This document shows, one piece after another, positions 15,951 through 23,567 of a stretch of 49,903 bases of DNA. This DNA is from an uncultured Ruminiclostridium sp. (GTDB taxonomy: Bacteria > Bacillota > Clostridia > Oscillospirales > Ruminococcaceae). Below the pieces are notes generated by a model that did no database searches, was not told the DNA's origin, and worked only from the letters and a program-made list of their open reading frames with translations. Each line of letters opens with the position of its first letter. Within the stretch, counting starts at the first letter, position 1. The stretch lies in assembly GCA_947623915.1 (NCBI GenBank), contig CANQIB010000018.1, positions 1 through 49,903 on the forward strand, read 5' to 3'. The position numbers and the translations under genes were made by a program.

Positions 15951-17414
15951 TCACACGGGGAACTGCTGTCCCTCGTCCATTACCATGATGTACTTTATCT
16001 CCAGATCCTGCGTGCCGGTGAGAAAGCACCCTTTTTCTCCCGCGTAACGTATATAATCCAGTATCTCCGGCGTTATCTCCTCTCCGGGGGCAAGTATCGG
16101 TATCCCAGGCGGATAGCACATTACAAATTCGCCGCATATCCTGCCCGCGCTCTTTTCCACGGGAACGGCTATACGGCTGCCGTAAAACGCCTGCTGCGGC
16201 GATACCCTCACCACGGGATCGATATACTCCACGTTGAGCATACCCGTCTTGTCTTTTGAGCAGACCCGCTTTATATCGTTGAGCGCGCCGATGAGCCGGT
16301 CAAGATACAGCTCTCGGTCGCCTATCGAAACATAAGCAAGGATATTGCCGATATCGCCGAACTCTATCTGTATGCCGTAACGGTCGCGCAGTATGTCGTA
16401 CACCTCTATCCCCGCAAGTCCTATCTCGCGGGTATGCACGGACAGCTTGGTCACGTCGAAATCGTATATCGCCCCGCCGTCGCACAGCTCCTTGGAAAAG
16501 GCGTAATACCCGCCGATGTCGTTTATCTCGCTGCGCATATACTCGGCATAGCCGCGCACCTTGGCGAATATTTCCCTGCCGTGCAGCGCAAGGTTGCGGC
16601 GGGAAATGTCAAGGCTGGACATCAGCAGATAGCTGCCGCTGGTGGTCTGCATGAGGTTTATTATCTGACGGACGTACCCCTCGTTCACTCCCGCGGCGGT
16701 AAGCAAAAAGCTGCTTTGCGTCAGCGAACCGCCGCTTTTGTGCATACTCACCGCCGACATATCCGCGCCCGCAGCCATGCCGGATATGGGAAGTCCGTCG
16801 CCGAAATAAAAATGCGTGCCGTGCGCCTCGTCGGCAAGCAGCAGCATACCGTGCGCGTGGGCAAGCTCGGCTATCCTCTTTATATCGGAGCAAATGCCGT
16901 AATAGGTCGGGTTGTTGACAAACACCGCTTTAGCGTCGGGGTGACGCTTTATGGCGTCCTCGACGTTTTCGGGAGTCATGCCCAGCGGTATGCCCAGCTC
17001 GCGGTTGACTTCGGGATTTACATATACGGGTATCGCTCCCGACAGTATCAAAGCGTTTATCGCGCTGCGGTGAACGTTTCGCGGCATGATTATCTTGTCG
17101 CCGCGCTTTGCCGCCGCAAGTATCATCGCCTGCACGGCGGCGGTAGTGCCGTTTACTATCAAAAAAGCGTTCCCCGCGCCGAATGCCTCCGCCGCAAGGC
17201 TCTCCGCCTCCTTTATCACCGATACGGGGTGGCACAGATTGTCCAGCGGCTTGGAGGAATTGACGTCCGCGCTCATGCAGTTTTTGCCTAAAAACTCGGT
17301 AAGCTCGGGATTTCCTCTGCCCATCTTATGACCGGGCACGTCGAACGGCACTATCCTGTCCGCCCGGTATTTTTTCAGCGCCTCATATATCGGGGCGCGG
17401 GTCTGATCCGCCAT
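15951..17414 (-). CDS. Orn/Lys/Arg decarboxylase family protein (SpeA-like)
   Basis: The product is a 487-residue fold-I PLP enzyme of the short, Bacillus SpeA type lacking the N-terminal wing domain. Key residues: D195 and H198 in LLLADEAHGTH, the Schiff-base lysine K226 in SMHKSGGSLTQSS, and PGHKMGRG near the N-terminus. The C-terminal domain contains GEFVMCYPPGIPILAPGEEIT. It supplies agmatine, cadaverine or putrescine to SpeE; the substrate (Arg, Lys or Orn) cannot be decided by eye. No agmatinase gene is in the window, which leaves the route to putrescine open. It starts 22 nt after speD. Confidence 0.92.
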   Translation of the reverse strand: MADQTRAPIYEALKKYRADRIVPFDVPGHKMGRGNPELTEFLGKNCMSADVNSSKPLDNLCHPVSVIKEAESLAAEAFGAGNAFLIVNGTTAAVQAMILAAAKRGDKIIMPRNVHRSAINALILSGAIPVYVNPEVNRELGIPLGMTPENVEDAIKRHPDAKAVFVNNPTYYGICSDIKRIAELAHAHGMLLLADEAHGTHFYFGDGLPISGMAAGADMSAVSMHKSGGSLTQSSFLLTAAGVNEGYVRQIINLMQTTSGSYLLMSSLDISRRNLALHGREIFAKVRGYAEYMRSEINDIGGYYAFSKELCDGGAIYDFDVTKLSVHTREIGLAGIEVYDILRDRYGIQIEFGDIGNILAYVSIGDRELYLDRLIGALNDIKRVCSKDKTGMLNVEYIDPVVRVSPQQAFYGSRIAVPVEKSAGRICGEFVMCYPPGIPILAPGEEITPEILDYIRYAGEKGCFLTGTQDLEIKYIMVMDEGQQFPV

Positions 17415-17436
17415 CTCCGCTGATTCCTCGCTCTCG

Positions 17437-18255
17437 CTAATATACGTTCCTGCCGGAATATATCTCTATCATCTCACGACGCAGATTTTCGGTTATCCTG
17501 AGCCGCTCCTTGGGCGGTATGTCGTAAATGTCGCTGTTGAAAAGATAATTTTTAAGGTCCATTTCCTTTACCATGAGCCTGGTGTGAAAAATGTTCGCCT
17601 GATATACGTTTATATCGGTCGCGTTGTATTTTGTCAAGGTGTATTCGTTTATGAAATCCTGTATCGAGGTTATGTCGTGGTCCATAAACAGCTTTCGTCC
17701 GCCCAGATCCCTGGTAAAGCCGCGCACGCGGTAATCTATTGCTATTATGTCCGAATCGAAGCTGCCTATAAGGTAATCCAGCGCGTTGAGCGGTGATATC
17801 TCCCCGCAGGTGGACACGTCTATATCCACTCTGAAGGTGGAAATGCTGTTGCCGGGGTGATATTCGGGATAGGTATGCACGGTAACGTGCGATTTGTCAA
17901 GGTGCGCCGCTATTATCTGTCCCTGCGGCGGACGCATGGACTTGCCGTTTACTATACCCCTGTTGCAGGAGCTGTCTATCTCCATGCCCTCGGTGGCTTT
18001 CTCCGAGATGAGCAAAGATACGCTCGCTCCCTGCGGGTCGTAATCCTGCTTGGATATGTTCAGCACGTTTGCCCCGATTATATCGGTGACTTTGCAAAGT
18101 ATGCCCGTAAGTCGCTCGGAGTTGTACTGCTCGTCTATATATTTTATATAATCCCTTTTTTCGGCGGCGGTCTTGGCGTAACAAATGTCGTATATATTAA
18201 AGCTGAGAGTCTTGGTCAGATTGTTAAAGCCGTACAGTCTTATCTTCTTCTCCAC
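17437..18255 (-). CDS. speD: S-adenosylmethionine decarboxylase proenzyme
   Basis: The product has 272 residues and belongs to the long E. coli-like class. It self-cleaves to form a pyruvoyl cofactor and makes the aminopropyl donor for SpeE. The N-terminus KKIRLYGFNNLTKTLSFNIYDICYAKTAAEKRDYI and IGANVLNISKQDYDPQGASV are diagnostic. The cleavage site is the Ser (about 122) in LDKSHVTVHTYPE. The start is set at GTG 18255 because homologues begin there and AAAGGACGG precedes it; the frame continues to 18288. It is the first gene of the operon. Confidence 0.94.
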   Translation of the reverse strand: MEKKIRLYGFNNLTKTLSFNIYDICYAKTAAEKRDYIKYIDEQYNSERLTGILCKVTDIIGANVLNISKQDYDPQGASVSLLISEKATEGMEIDSSCNRGIVNGKSMRPPQGQIIAAHLDKSHVTVHTYPEYHPGNSISTFRVDIDVSTCGEISPLNALDYLIGSFDSDIIAIDYRVRGFTRDLGGRKLFMDHDITSIQDFINEYTLTKYNATDINVYQANIFHTRLMVKEMDLKNYLFNSDIYDIPPKERLRITENLRREMIEIYSGRNVY

Positions 18256-18296
18256 AGAGCTGCACCGTCCTTTCACCGTTGTCATCACTAACTATA

Positions 18297-18325
18297 ATAA
18301 TATAGTAAAATCGTGTATTTGTCAA
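18297..18325 (-). promoter_or_regulatory. Sigma-A promoter of the speD operon
   Basis: On the minus strand TTGACA (18320-18325), a 17-bp spacer and TATTAT (18297-18302), about 40 nt before the speD start. Confidence 0.85.
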
Positions 18326-18394
18326 TAAAAACGGGGAAATTTTAAGAAATTAAACTTTCGTATCCCTTATCGGCAAAACAAAAATCAAGCATAC

Positions 18395-18429
18395 AAAAAG
18401 AGCGGTACCGCTTAATTGAAGTACCGCTC
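18395..18429 (-). terminator. Terminator of the VTC/DUF4956 operon
   Basis: The 9-bp stem GAGCGGTAC (18400-18408) pairs with GTACCGCTC (18421-18429). On the minus strand five T follow (18395-18399). The plus side reads into CGTTTTATTTT, so it may act both ways. Confidence 0.88.
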
Positions 18430-18475
18430 CGTTTTATTTTCATATCCTGTGCCCTTTCGGCGAAATTTCGGGATA

Positions 18476-19183
18476 TCAGTTCATATATTCTCCGTTGTAT
18501 TCCAGCAGCGTTACGCTGTCCACGCCGTTTATCGCCTTAAATCTCGAAAGCTGCGCCGTATCGTTGTTCTTCATTTTTATCTCGATGGTAAGCTCCAGCT
18601 TATCCGCTACCTGCGTTTTATTTTTCAGACGGTAGCGTATCGTGCCGAGCAGAGCGTTTACGTTATCCTCCGCGCCGACTCCGTATCTTACCACCAGCAG
18701 ATAGCAGCGGCGCTCCGTTTTAAGCAGCGTCAGTATTATGTACAGCGCGGCTATAAATACCGAACCTATCAGCGCGGGGAAATAAAGTCCCGCGCCCGCG
18801 GTAAGTCCCGCGGCTATGCCCCAGAACAAAAATCCCACGTCCAGCGGGTCTTTTATCGCCGAACGGAACCTCACGATGGACAGCGCGCCGACCATACCTA
18901 ACGACAGCACCACGTTCACGCTGATGGTCATTATAATGAATGCGGTGACTACCGTTACCAGTAAAACAAGTATGTTGAAGTTGTCGCTGTATACGACGCC
19001 GCGATAAAACATACGGTATACCCAATAAATTATCAGTCCGCAGACCGTCGCGGTCAGCATAGCAAGCAATATCCTCGGCAGCGAAAGGTCGCTGAGCTGT
19101 ACCGACAGGTCTAAGCTCTGCGCTATCACCGACCAGAAATCATCGGAGGCGTTTTCCGCCGTCACCGTTAAAAATTCAGTCAT
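18476..19183 (-). CDS. DUF4956 family membrane protein
   Basis: The product has 235 residues. Four or five helices (about 40-150) include the family-typical GMVGALSIVRFRSAIKDPLDVGFLFWGIAAGL, followed by a cytoplasmic ferredoxin-like domain ending in NGVDSVTLLEYNGEY. DUF4956 proteins are regularly encoded next to VTC polyphosphate-polymerase-like domains, as here (10 nt away). They are often accompanied by a CotH-like kinase, which is absent from this window. AAGGAGG precedes the ATG. The function is unknown; an involvement in polyphosphate or surface-protein modification is inferred from the association only. Confidence 0.88.
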   Translation of the reverse strand: MTEFLTVTAENASDDFWSVIAQSLDLSVQLSDLSLPRILLAMLTATVCGLIIYWVYRMFYRGVVYSDNFNILVLLVTVVTAFIIMTISVNVVLSLGMVGALSIVRFRSAIKDPLDVGFLFWGIAAGLTAGAGLYFPALIGSVFIAALYIILTLLKTERRCYLLVVRYGVGAEDNVNALLGTIRYRLKNKTQVADKLELTIEIKMKNNDTAQLSRFKAINGVDSVTLLEYNGEYMN

Positions 19184-19193
19184 TGTAACCTCC

Positions 19194-19904
19194 TTAATAT
19201 ACGCTTTTATTCAGCCGCGTAAGCATATCACGGCAGATAAGGAACTTTGAGAACGCGGCGCGTTCCAGCTTTACTCCGCCCAAAAGCTCCACCAGATGTC
19301 CCGGCAGCAGCTCATCGTACTTTACCTCTATCACCGCGGGGCTGTCGTTCACGGGTATGAATCTCACCGACGGCGAAAACATATCGTAGGAAAATACCCC
19401 CACTTTAAATCCGCTGTCCACGGTAAATCGCACGTTTCCCTCACGGCAAACGAACGCCTCCCGCCGATAATCCACTATGACCGACGGTCTGAGCATATCC
19501 AACGCATTGCTCACCGACGCGTCCCATAAAACGCTGCCCTCGAACTCCGGCGCACCCGCAAAGAAAAGATCCCCCGCGATTATGCGGTCGTACTGCTCCT
19601 TGGTTATCCACATACCGCGCTTTGAGGTCATGTCGCGGTCTTTATATTTACATTCAAATCTTATACGCCCCTCGTCCAGTCCGTAGGTGCGTATGCGGTA
19701 CTTTTTGCGAACGTCGCCGCCAAGCAGCTTGTCGTTGTACGCGCTCATATAAATATCGTCAAGATACAGGCTGGTGACGCGATAGCTCCCGCCGTGCTCG
19801 TCCGGCGCCATCACCGAGGAAAAACGCTGCCGTAAGATCTCGCATTGTGCCGCCGTCGCCGGATATTTCAGCTCAAAGCGCAGCTTTCTGTCCTTGTATT
19901 GCAA
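19194..19904 (-). CDS. VTC-domain (polyphosphate polymerase-like) protein
   Basis: The product has about 236 residues and a single soluble VTC domain (triphosphate-tunnel fold). Supporting sequences: RKLRFELKYP, VTSLYLDD, YRIRTYGLDEGRIRFECKYK, DYRREAF, VIEVKYDELLPGHL and AFSKFLICRDML; the repeated basic and acidic strands are those that line the tunnel. In yeast Vtc4 this domain makes polyphosphate from ATP. The start is probably TTG at 19904, which has a perfect AAGGAGG at the right distance; a GTG at 19928 in the same frame has none. It is the first gene of the two-gene operon. Confidence 0.86.
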   Translation of the reverse strand: MQYKDRKLRFELKYPATAAQCEILRQRFSSVMAPDEHGGSYRVTSLYLDDIYMSAYNDKLLGGDVRKKYRIRTYGLDEGRIRFECKYKDRDMTSKRGMWITKEQYDRIIAGDLFFAGAPEFEGSVLWDASVSNALDMLRPSVIVDYRREAFVCREGNVRFTVDSGFKVGVFSYDMFSPSVRFIPVNDSPAVIEVKYDELLPGHLVELLGGVKLERAAFSKFLICRDMLTRLNKSVY

Positions 19905-19950
19905 AGCGCCCTCCTTCGCCCTTTTCACATAGCTTTCTCCGTTTTTTGTA

Positions 19951-19979
19951 AGTATAACATAAAGTTATTCACCTGTCAA
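19951..19979 (-). promoter_or_regulatory. Sigma-A promoter of the VTC/DUF4956 operon
   Basis: On the minus strand TTGACA (19974-19979), a 17-bp spacer and TATACT (19951-19956). Confidence 0.85.
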
Positions 19980-20184
19980 GAGATATTGCGCCAAGCCGCG
20001 CTTTATTACCGCGAAAATTCAACGTCGTTCCCGCAAACGCCGAGCATTGTGTAAAACGCTGTGATTTCAGGCGTTAAAGGCGTGATTTTTTGTAAAATTT
20101 GACGGCGGAAAAGTCGGGGCGGATTTTTGGCAAAAATGACAAGAGAGGTTACAATTTTTTACTTTATATCGCACATTTTAACAA

Positions 20185-20223
20185 GTTACAAAACGGTAAC
20201 AAAAAGGTTACAAAACGGTAACA
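20185..20223. promoter_or_regulatory. Four phased WalR-like half-sites
   Basis: Four hexamers, GTTACA, GTAACA, GTTACA and GTAACA, start at 20185, 20196, 20207 and 20218, each separated by exactly 5 bp. On the minus strand they read TGTTAC or TGTAAC, which fits the WalR (YycF) consensus TGT(A/T)A(A/T/C)-N5 at every position. They end 46 bp before the -35 box of the YabE-like gene. PhoP boxes (TT-N-ACA) would fit 5 of 6 bases. In the rest of 19980-20269 I see only one more unphased GTTACA (20148). Confidence 0.6.
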
Positions 20224-20269
20224 AAATAATTTTTGTGCAGTTTCCACAAAAATACGCCTGCGGAATTAT

Positions 20270-20298
20270 TTGACATCTACAAAAGAAAAAATTATAAT
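20270..20298 (+). promoter_or_regulatory. Consensus sigma-A promoter of the YabE-like gene
   Basis: TTGACA (20270-20275), 17 bp and TATAAT (20293-20298): a perfect match to consensus. The expected transcript start is about 20305, giving a leader of about 215 nt. Confidence 0.9.
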
Positions 20299-20299
20299 G

Positions 20300-20333
20300 A
20301 TTATGGTTTCAAAAAACCGACCATAATTTTTTT
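20300..20333 (+). terminator. Terminator-like hairpin overlapping the promoter start site
   Basis: ATTATGGT (20300-20307) pairs with ACCATAAT (20320-20327), and seven T run to 20333. The left arm begins right behind the -10 box, so a transcript from that promoter would contain only part of it. It may stop read-through from further upstream. Confidence 0.5.
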
Positions 20334-20520
20334 GCAGGCTTACTGCGCTGTGCGCGAGATCAGGCGCACGGAAACAAAAAAATCGGAAAACGAACGACAC
20401 TATATATAAATACAGCAAACGGGCGACGCCCAAAACAAGACACCAACCAAAACACCAAACCGATTTTTTCAAAACAAAGGATTTTCAAAAAAAATCCCAA
20501 GTGCGAAAGGATAGGGTATA
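20334..20520 (+). promoter_or_regulatory. Structured 5' leader of the YabE-like gene
   Basis: Visible pairings: GTGCGC (20350-20355) with GCGCAC (20364-20369), and a long-range 10-bp stem AAAAAATCGG (20377-20386) with CCGATTTTTT (20460-20469). The T-rich right arm could act as an intrinsic terminator, so attenuation is possible. I found no match to the c-di-AMP (ydaO) riboswitch core often seen before such genes. Confidence 0.4.
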
Positions 20521-21771
20521 ATGTTTACTTCATTCAGGAAAAACGCGTTAAAGCTGCGCGTATCAAAAAAAGCGATACTTAAACTGGCGCTGATATTCAC
20601 AAGTATATTCAGCGTATTTCTGCTCACGGGTCTGGTATATTTCAGATACGACGTTGTTATAAAGGACGGCGACAAGGAGCTTACGGTATACACCATGCAG
20701 TCCGACCCCTACGGCGTTTTATCGGAAAACGGCATCCACGTCGGGACTTACGACCGCGTGGACTTCAGCGGATTTGACTCCGAGCCTACCGCGGAGCTGG
20801 TCATCTCGCGCGCATTTGAAGTGCCGGTGACCGTCAACGGCGAGGTACATCCTCCCGTATACAACATCGACAGCACCACCGAAGAGCTTTTGGAGCAATT
20901 CTCGATAGAGCTCGGCGAGTACGATTCCGTTGTTCCGGCTCTTGACCAGACGGTAAAGAAAGGCGATACCATAGTTATAAAAAGAGCGTTCGATGTAAAC
21001 GTGACCGCCGACGGCAAGACCTCTACGGTCGTATGCAATGGCGACACGGTAGGCGAGCTGCTTAAAAGAGCCGGCGTGACGCTCGGCGAATACGATATAG
21101 TTTCGCCCGACGTGAATGAGGTCATAACCTCTCCCTGCGAGATAACGGTATCCCGCGTGGAGAAAAAGATAAAGACCAGCCGCGAGGTAGACCCGCACGG
21201 CACCAAAACGGTAGCCGACAATCTTTCGGTGATAGGCACCAGCCATGTTGTTACCGAGGGCGTTGACGGAATAAAGGAGACCGTTGTTACCGATACCTAC
21301 ATCGACGGCAAAAAGGTGGATTCCTTTACCGAGACCAAGGTGATAAGCGAGAAGGTAGACGAGGTGATCGCGCAGGGCGCTGCGGTAGCCGAGCCTTACT
21401 GCAAGAAGGACGATCCCGCCATCGTGCTGGAAAACGGCAGACCTGTAAATTACGAATACATCATATCGGGACCCGCCACCGCCTACACCGCCTATGACGG
21501 CGCGATGACCGCGAGCGGCAGACCCGCCGAGATAGGAACGGTAGCGGTAAACCCCAACGTTATCCCTTACGGTTCGCTGCTCTACATCGTCGGACAGAAC
21601 GACGAGATATGCTACGGCTACGCCATAGCGGCGGATACCGGCAACGGTATGATGGACGGCACGATACCGGTAGACGTGTACATGGGCGACAGCGCAAATC
21701 ACTACAACGACGCCTGCGCATGGGGCTGGCATATGGTAGATATATATGTAATAGAAGTCGGCAACGGCTGA
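20521..21771 (+). CDS. YabE-like cell-wall protein with DUF348, G5 and 3D domains
   Basis: The product has 416 residues. A basic N-terminus and one membrane helix or signal (about 19-42) are followed by DUF348 ubiquitin-like repeats (about 45-215), a G5 domain (about 220-295, ending VISEKVDEVIAQGA) and a C-terminal 3D domain (about 325-416). The 3D domain keeps the Asp residues of the family in AADTGNG, IPVDVYMGD and the region around YTAYDGAMTASG; this domain relates to the MltA lytic transglycosylase fold. It probably acts outside the membrane on peptidoglycan, like YabE/YocH/Rpf-type proteins. AAAGGA precedes the ATG. The upstream WalR-like sites fit a cell-wall regulon. Confidence 0.9.
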   Translation: MFTSFRKNALKLRVSKKAILKLALIFTSIFSVFLLTGLVYFRYDVVIKDGDKELTVYTMQSDPYGVLSENGIHVGTYDRVDFSGFDSEPTAELVISRAFEVPVTVNGEVHPPVYNIDSTTEELLEQFSIELGEYDSVVPALDQTVKKGDTIVIKRAFDVNVTADGKTSTVVCNGDTVGELLKRAGVTLGEYDIVSPDVNEVITSPCEITVSRVEKKIKTSREVDPHGTKTVADNLSVIGTSHVVTEGVDGIKETVVTDTYIDGKKVDSFTETKVISEKVDEVIAQGAAVAEPYCKKDDPAIVLENGRPVNYEYIISGPATAYTAYDGAMTASGRPAEIGTVAVNPNVIPYGSLLYIVGQNDEICYGYAIAADTGNGMMDGTIPVDVYMGDSANHYNDACAWGWHMVDIYVIEVGNG

Positions 21772-21776
21772 TACAA

Positions 21777-21820
21777 ACCCCGCCCTTGGAAAATTCTTTC
21801 CCAAGGGCGGGGTAATTTTT
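21777..21820 (+). terminator. Terminator of the YabE-like gene
   Basis: A 13-bp perfect stem (21777-21789 with 21801-21813) has an 11-nt loop and is followed by AATTTTTT. Confidence 0.92.
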
Positions 21821-21838
21821 TGTACTGCGTTTAATCAA

Positions 21839-22122
21839 AGACCCGAAGTCTTTTAGATAGACTTTGGGTTTGTCTGTAGAAAAAGGTCAATATAAAGCGG
21901 AAGGAAAGAGTTGAGTTTAAAACTGTCCGCCGTTCGGCGGAAAGTTCACGGGGAAAACCATCAGGGTTTTCACCCTCAAGTTTGATAAGAGCCGCGCAAA
22001 GCGCGGCAAAAATCGAGCAATACCGCTATACGGTATTGCCGATTTTTTTCAGCTTGTCGGAAAATCCGACCGTAGGGAGGGTTTTTCGACAAGCTGACCC
22101 GAAGTCCAAAGGACTTCGGGTC
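21839..22122. repeat. Cluster of seven palindromes between convergent genes
   Basis: Hairpins in order: 21839-21871 (12 bp with two G-U pairs); 21926-21941 (7 bp, TT loop); about 21950-21985 (arms GGGGAAAACC and GGTTTTCACCC, imperfect); 21991-22007 (7 bp, AAA loop); 22011-22044 (14 bp with one bulge); 22051-22096 (9 bp plus an extension); and 22096-22122 (12 bp, AAA loop). The first and last share the core GACCCGAAGTC. No open reading frame of note lies here. Confidence 0.8.
22011..22049 (+). terminator. Strong terminator-like hairpin inside the palindrome cluster
   Basis: AATCG plus GCAATACCG (22011-22025, one bulged A) pairs with CGGTATTGCCGATT (22031-22044), then T-runs to 22049. It reads on the plus strand, after the YabE-like terminator. 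Confidence 0.75.
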
Positions 22123-22140
22123 TTTATAATATACTCCTTA

Positions 22141-22716
22141 TTATTCTCCGTTGTTGCAATAGGTTTTAAGGATATCCTCCGCTATCTCGCGCTGGCTTTT
22201 TCGCATATCCATCGCCTGTTTTTGGATATGGCGGTGAGCCTGCTCCTCGGTAAGTTTAAGATATTCCATCAGCGTTTCCTTAGCTCTCGCCACCAGCTTT
22301 GTGTCCGACAGCCTGCGGTTAAGCTCCTGATTTTCTTCTTCCAGACGGCTGACGTTCTGCATGGCTATCGCGGAATTTTTCAGCGTTTGGATAAGCACCG
22401 CCTTGGTGAACGGTCTTGCGATAACAAACGCGCCCGTAAACCTTATCTTTTTCTGCACCTCGTCGGCAAGCTCGCTTTTGGCAAGCACCACGATACCCGC
22501 GTGTGAGCGGCGCGAAAACTCCGCTACAAGGTCCAGCCCGAACTCATCGCCGAGCGGGGTGGAGATTATCACCGAATCGTATCTGCTCGGATCCTCCTTT
22601 CGCGCGTCGCTGCCGGAGGTCACGGCGGTAAGACAGCACTCCGATTCTCGGTTGAGCAGCTGGGCTATCCCGTCGCATACGTCTTGCGTCTTGGCGACGA
22701 TAAGTATGTTTTTCAC
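22141..22716 (-). CDS. ANTAR-domain antiterminator with a degenerate receiver
   Basis: The product has about 191 residues. An N-terminal receiver-like domain (1-115) is followed by a coiled coil (about 118-140) and a C-terminal ANTAR RNA-binding domain (about 138-190: LVARAKETLMEYLKLTEEQAHRHIQKQAMDMRKSQREIAEDIL). The receiver lacks the usual acidic pair (ILIVAKTQD), its phospho-Asp position reads Ser (VIISTPLGD), and the conserved Lys is Arg in the IARPF motif. It is unlikely to be controlled by phosphorylation. ANTAR proteins bind tandem hairpins in leaders and prevent termination, often of nitrogen genes. It ends the glutamate synthase operon. The GTG at 22716 was preferred over 22725 for Shine-Dalgarno spacing. 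Confidence 0.85.
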   Translation of the reverse strand: MKNILIVAKTQDVCDGIAQLLNRESECCLTAVTSGSDARKEDPSRYDSVIISTPLGDEFGLDLVAEFSRRSHAGIVVLAKSELADEVQKKIRFTGAFVIARPFTKAVLIQTLKNSAIAMQNVSRLEEENQELNRRLSDTKLVARAKETLMEYLKLTEEQAHRHIQKQAMDMRKSQREIAEDILKTYCNNGE

Positions 22717-22814
22717 GGCAGTCACCGCCTTTTCTCTTTGCTATATATAATTATATATATTTTTTTGCCGTTTGTCTATATTCCGTCGGAAAAATTCCGC
22801 CCACGGCGCAAAAA

Positions 22815-23540
22815 TCAAAGATTTTCGGTGTAAAGCTGCTTATACGGGCTCGCCGTGTTGGGGGTCAGCTTGTAGAACCGCGAGGAGAGCAATTCCTTGG
22901 CGTTATAGCCGAAGTTTGCGCAAAACTCCTCCACATACTCCTTTATCAATTCCTTATCGGAGTCGTCGGCGGTTTCACAGCATACCTGTATCGGAAGTCC
23001 GCGAGGCGGCTGGTCGCTGCGGATAAAGATATATCCGCCGTGCATTCCCGTCCCGCAGAACGAACCTACGGGAACGTCGTTTTCACAGCCTATCCCCAGC
23101 ACCACTATAATGCCGCCCGCCTGATATTCTCCGAGAAAATCCCCGACCTTGCCGCCGATGATTATTTTGGGATACAGCTCCTTGTATTCCTTCATATGGA
23201 TACCGACGCGGTAGCCCGCGTTGCCCTTTATGTATATCTTGCCGGAACGCATGGCGTAGCCGGTGGTATCTCCGCAGCTGCCGTGTACTATTATCTCGCC
23301 GTCGTTCATGGTATCGCCTATCGCGTCCTGCGCGTTGCCGTATACCGTTATGGTGCTGCCGTCAAGATAAGCGCCCAACGCGTTGCCGGGTATCCCCTCG
23401 ACGGTTATCTTCTTTCCCGACGCTCCGCAGCCGACGTACCGCTGTCCCATGACGTTTTCCACCTTTATCTCGTCGTCATCGCAGCCTATTATCTTTCTGT
23501 TGAGGTCGAAATATCCTACTTCTTCAGCATTTATTACCAT
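22815..23540 (-). CDS. Glutamate synthase GXGXG-domain subunit (GltB3 type)
   Basis: The product has 241 residues and is a right-handed beta-helix corresponding to the C-terminal domain of GltB, encoded separately as in archaea and many Clostridia. The G-x-x-G repeats are visible throughout: GASGKKITVEGIPGNALGAYLDGSTITVYGNAQDAIGDTMNDGEIIVHG and onward to GTGMHGGYIFIR. The tail (about 190-241) contains CCETADDSDKELIKEYVEEFCANFGY. AAAGGAG precedes the ATG. It belongs to the operon with the amidotransferase, FMN, ferredoxin and FAD subunits. It has no catalytic site of its own; its role is structural. Confidence 0.92.
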   Translation of the reverse strand: MVINAEEVGYFDLNRKIIGCDDDEIKVENVMGQRYVGCGASGKKITVEGIPGNALGAYLDGSTITVYGNAQDAIGDTMNDGEIIVHGSCGDTTGYAMRSGKIYIKGNAGYRVGIHMKEYKELYPKIIIGGKVGDFLGEYQAGGIIVVLGIGCENDVPVGSFCGTGMHGGYIFIRSDQPPRGLPIQVCCETADDSDKELIKEYVEEFCANFGYNAKELLSSRFYKLTPNTASPYKQLYTENL

Positions 23541-23567
23541 ATCTGCCGCTCCTTTCGCAGTACCGCG

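Noticed and set aside
20334-20520. A c-di-AMP (ydaO-type) riboswitch before the YabE-like gene.
   Set aside because: The conserved core sequences could not be found in the leader.
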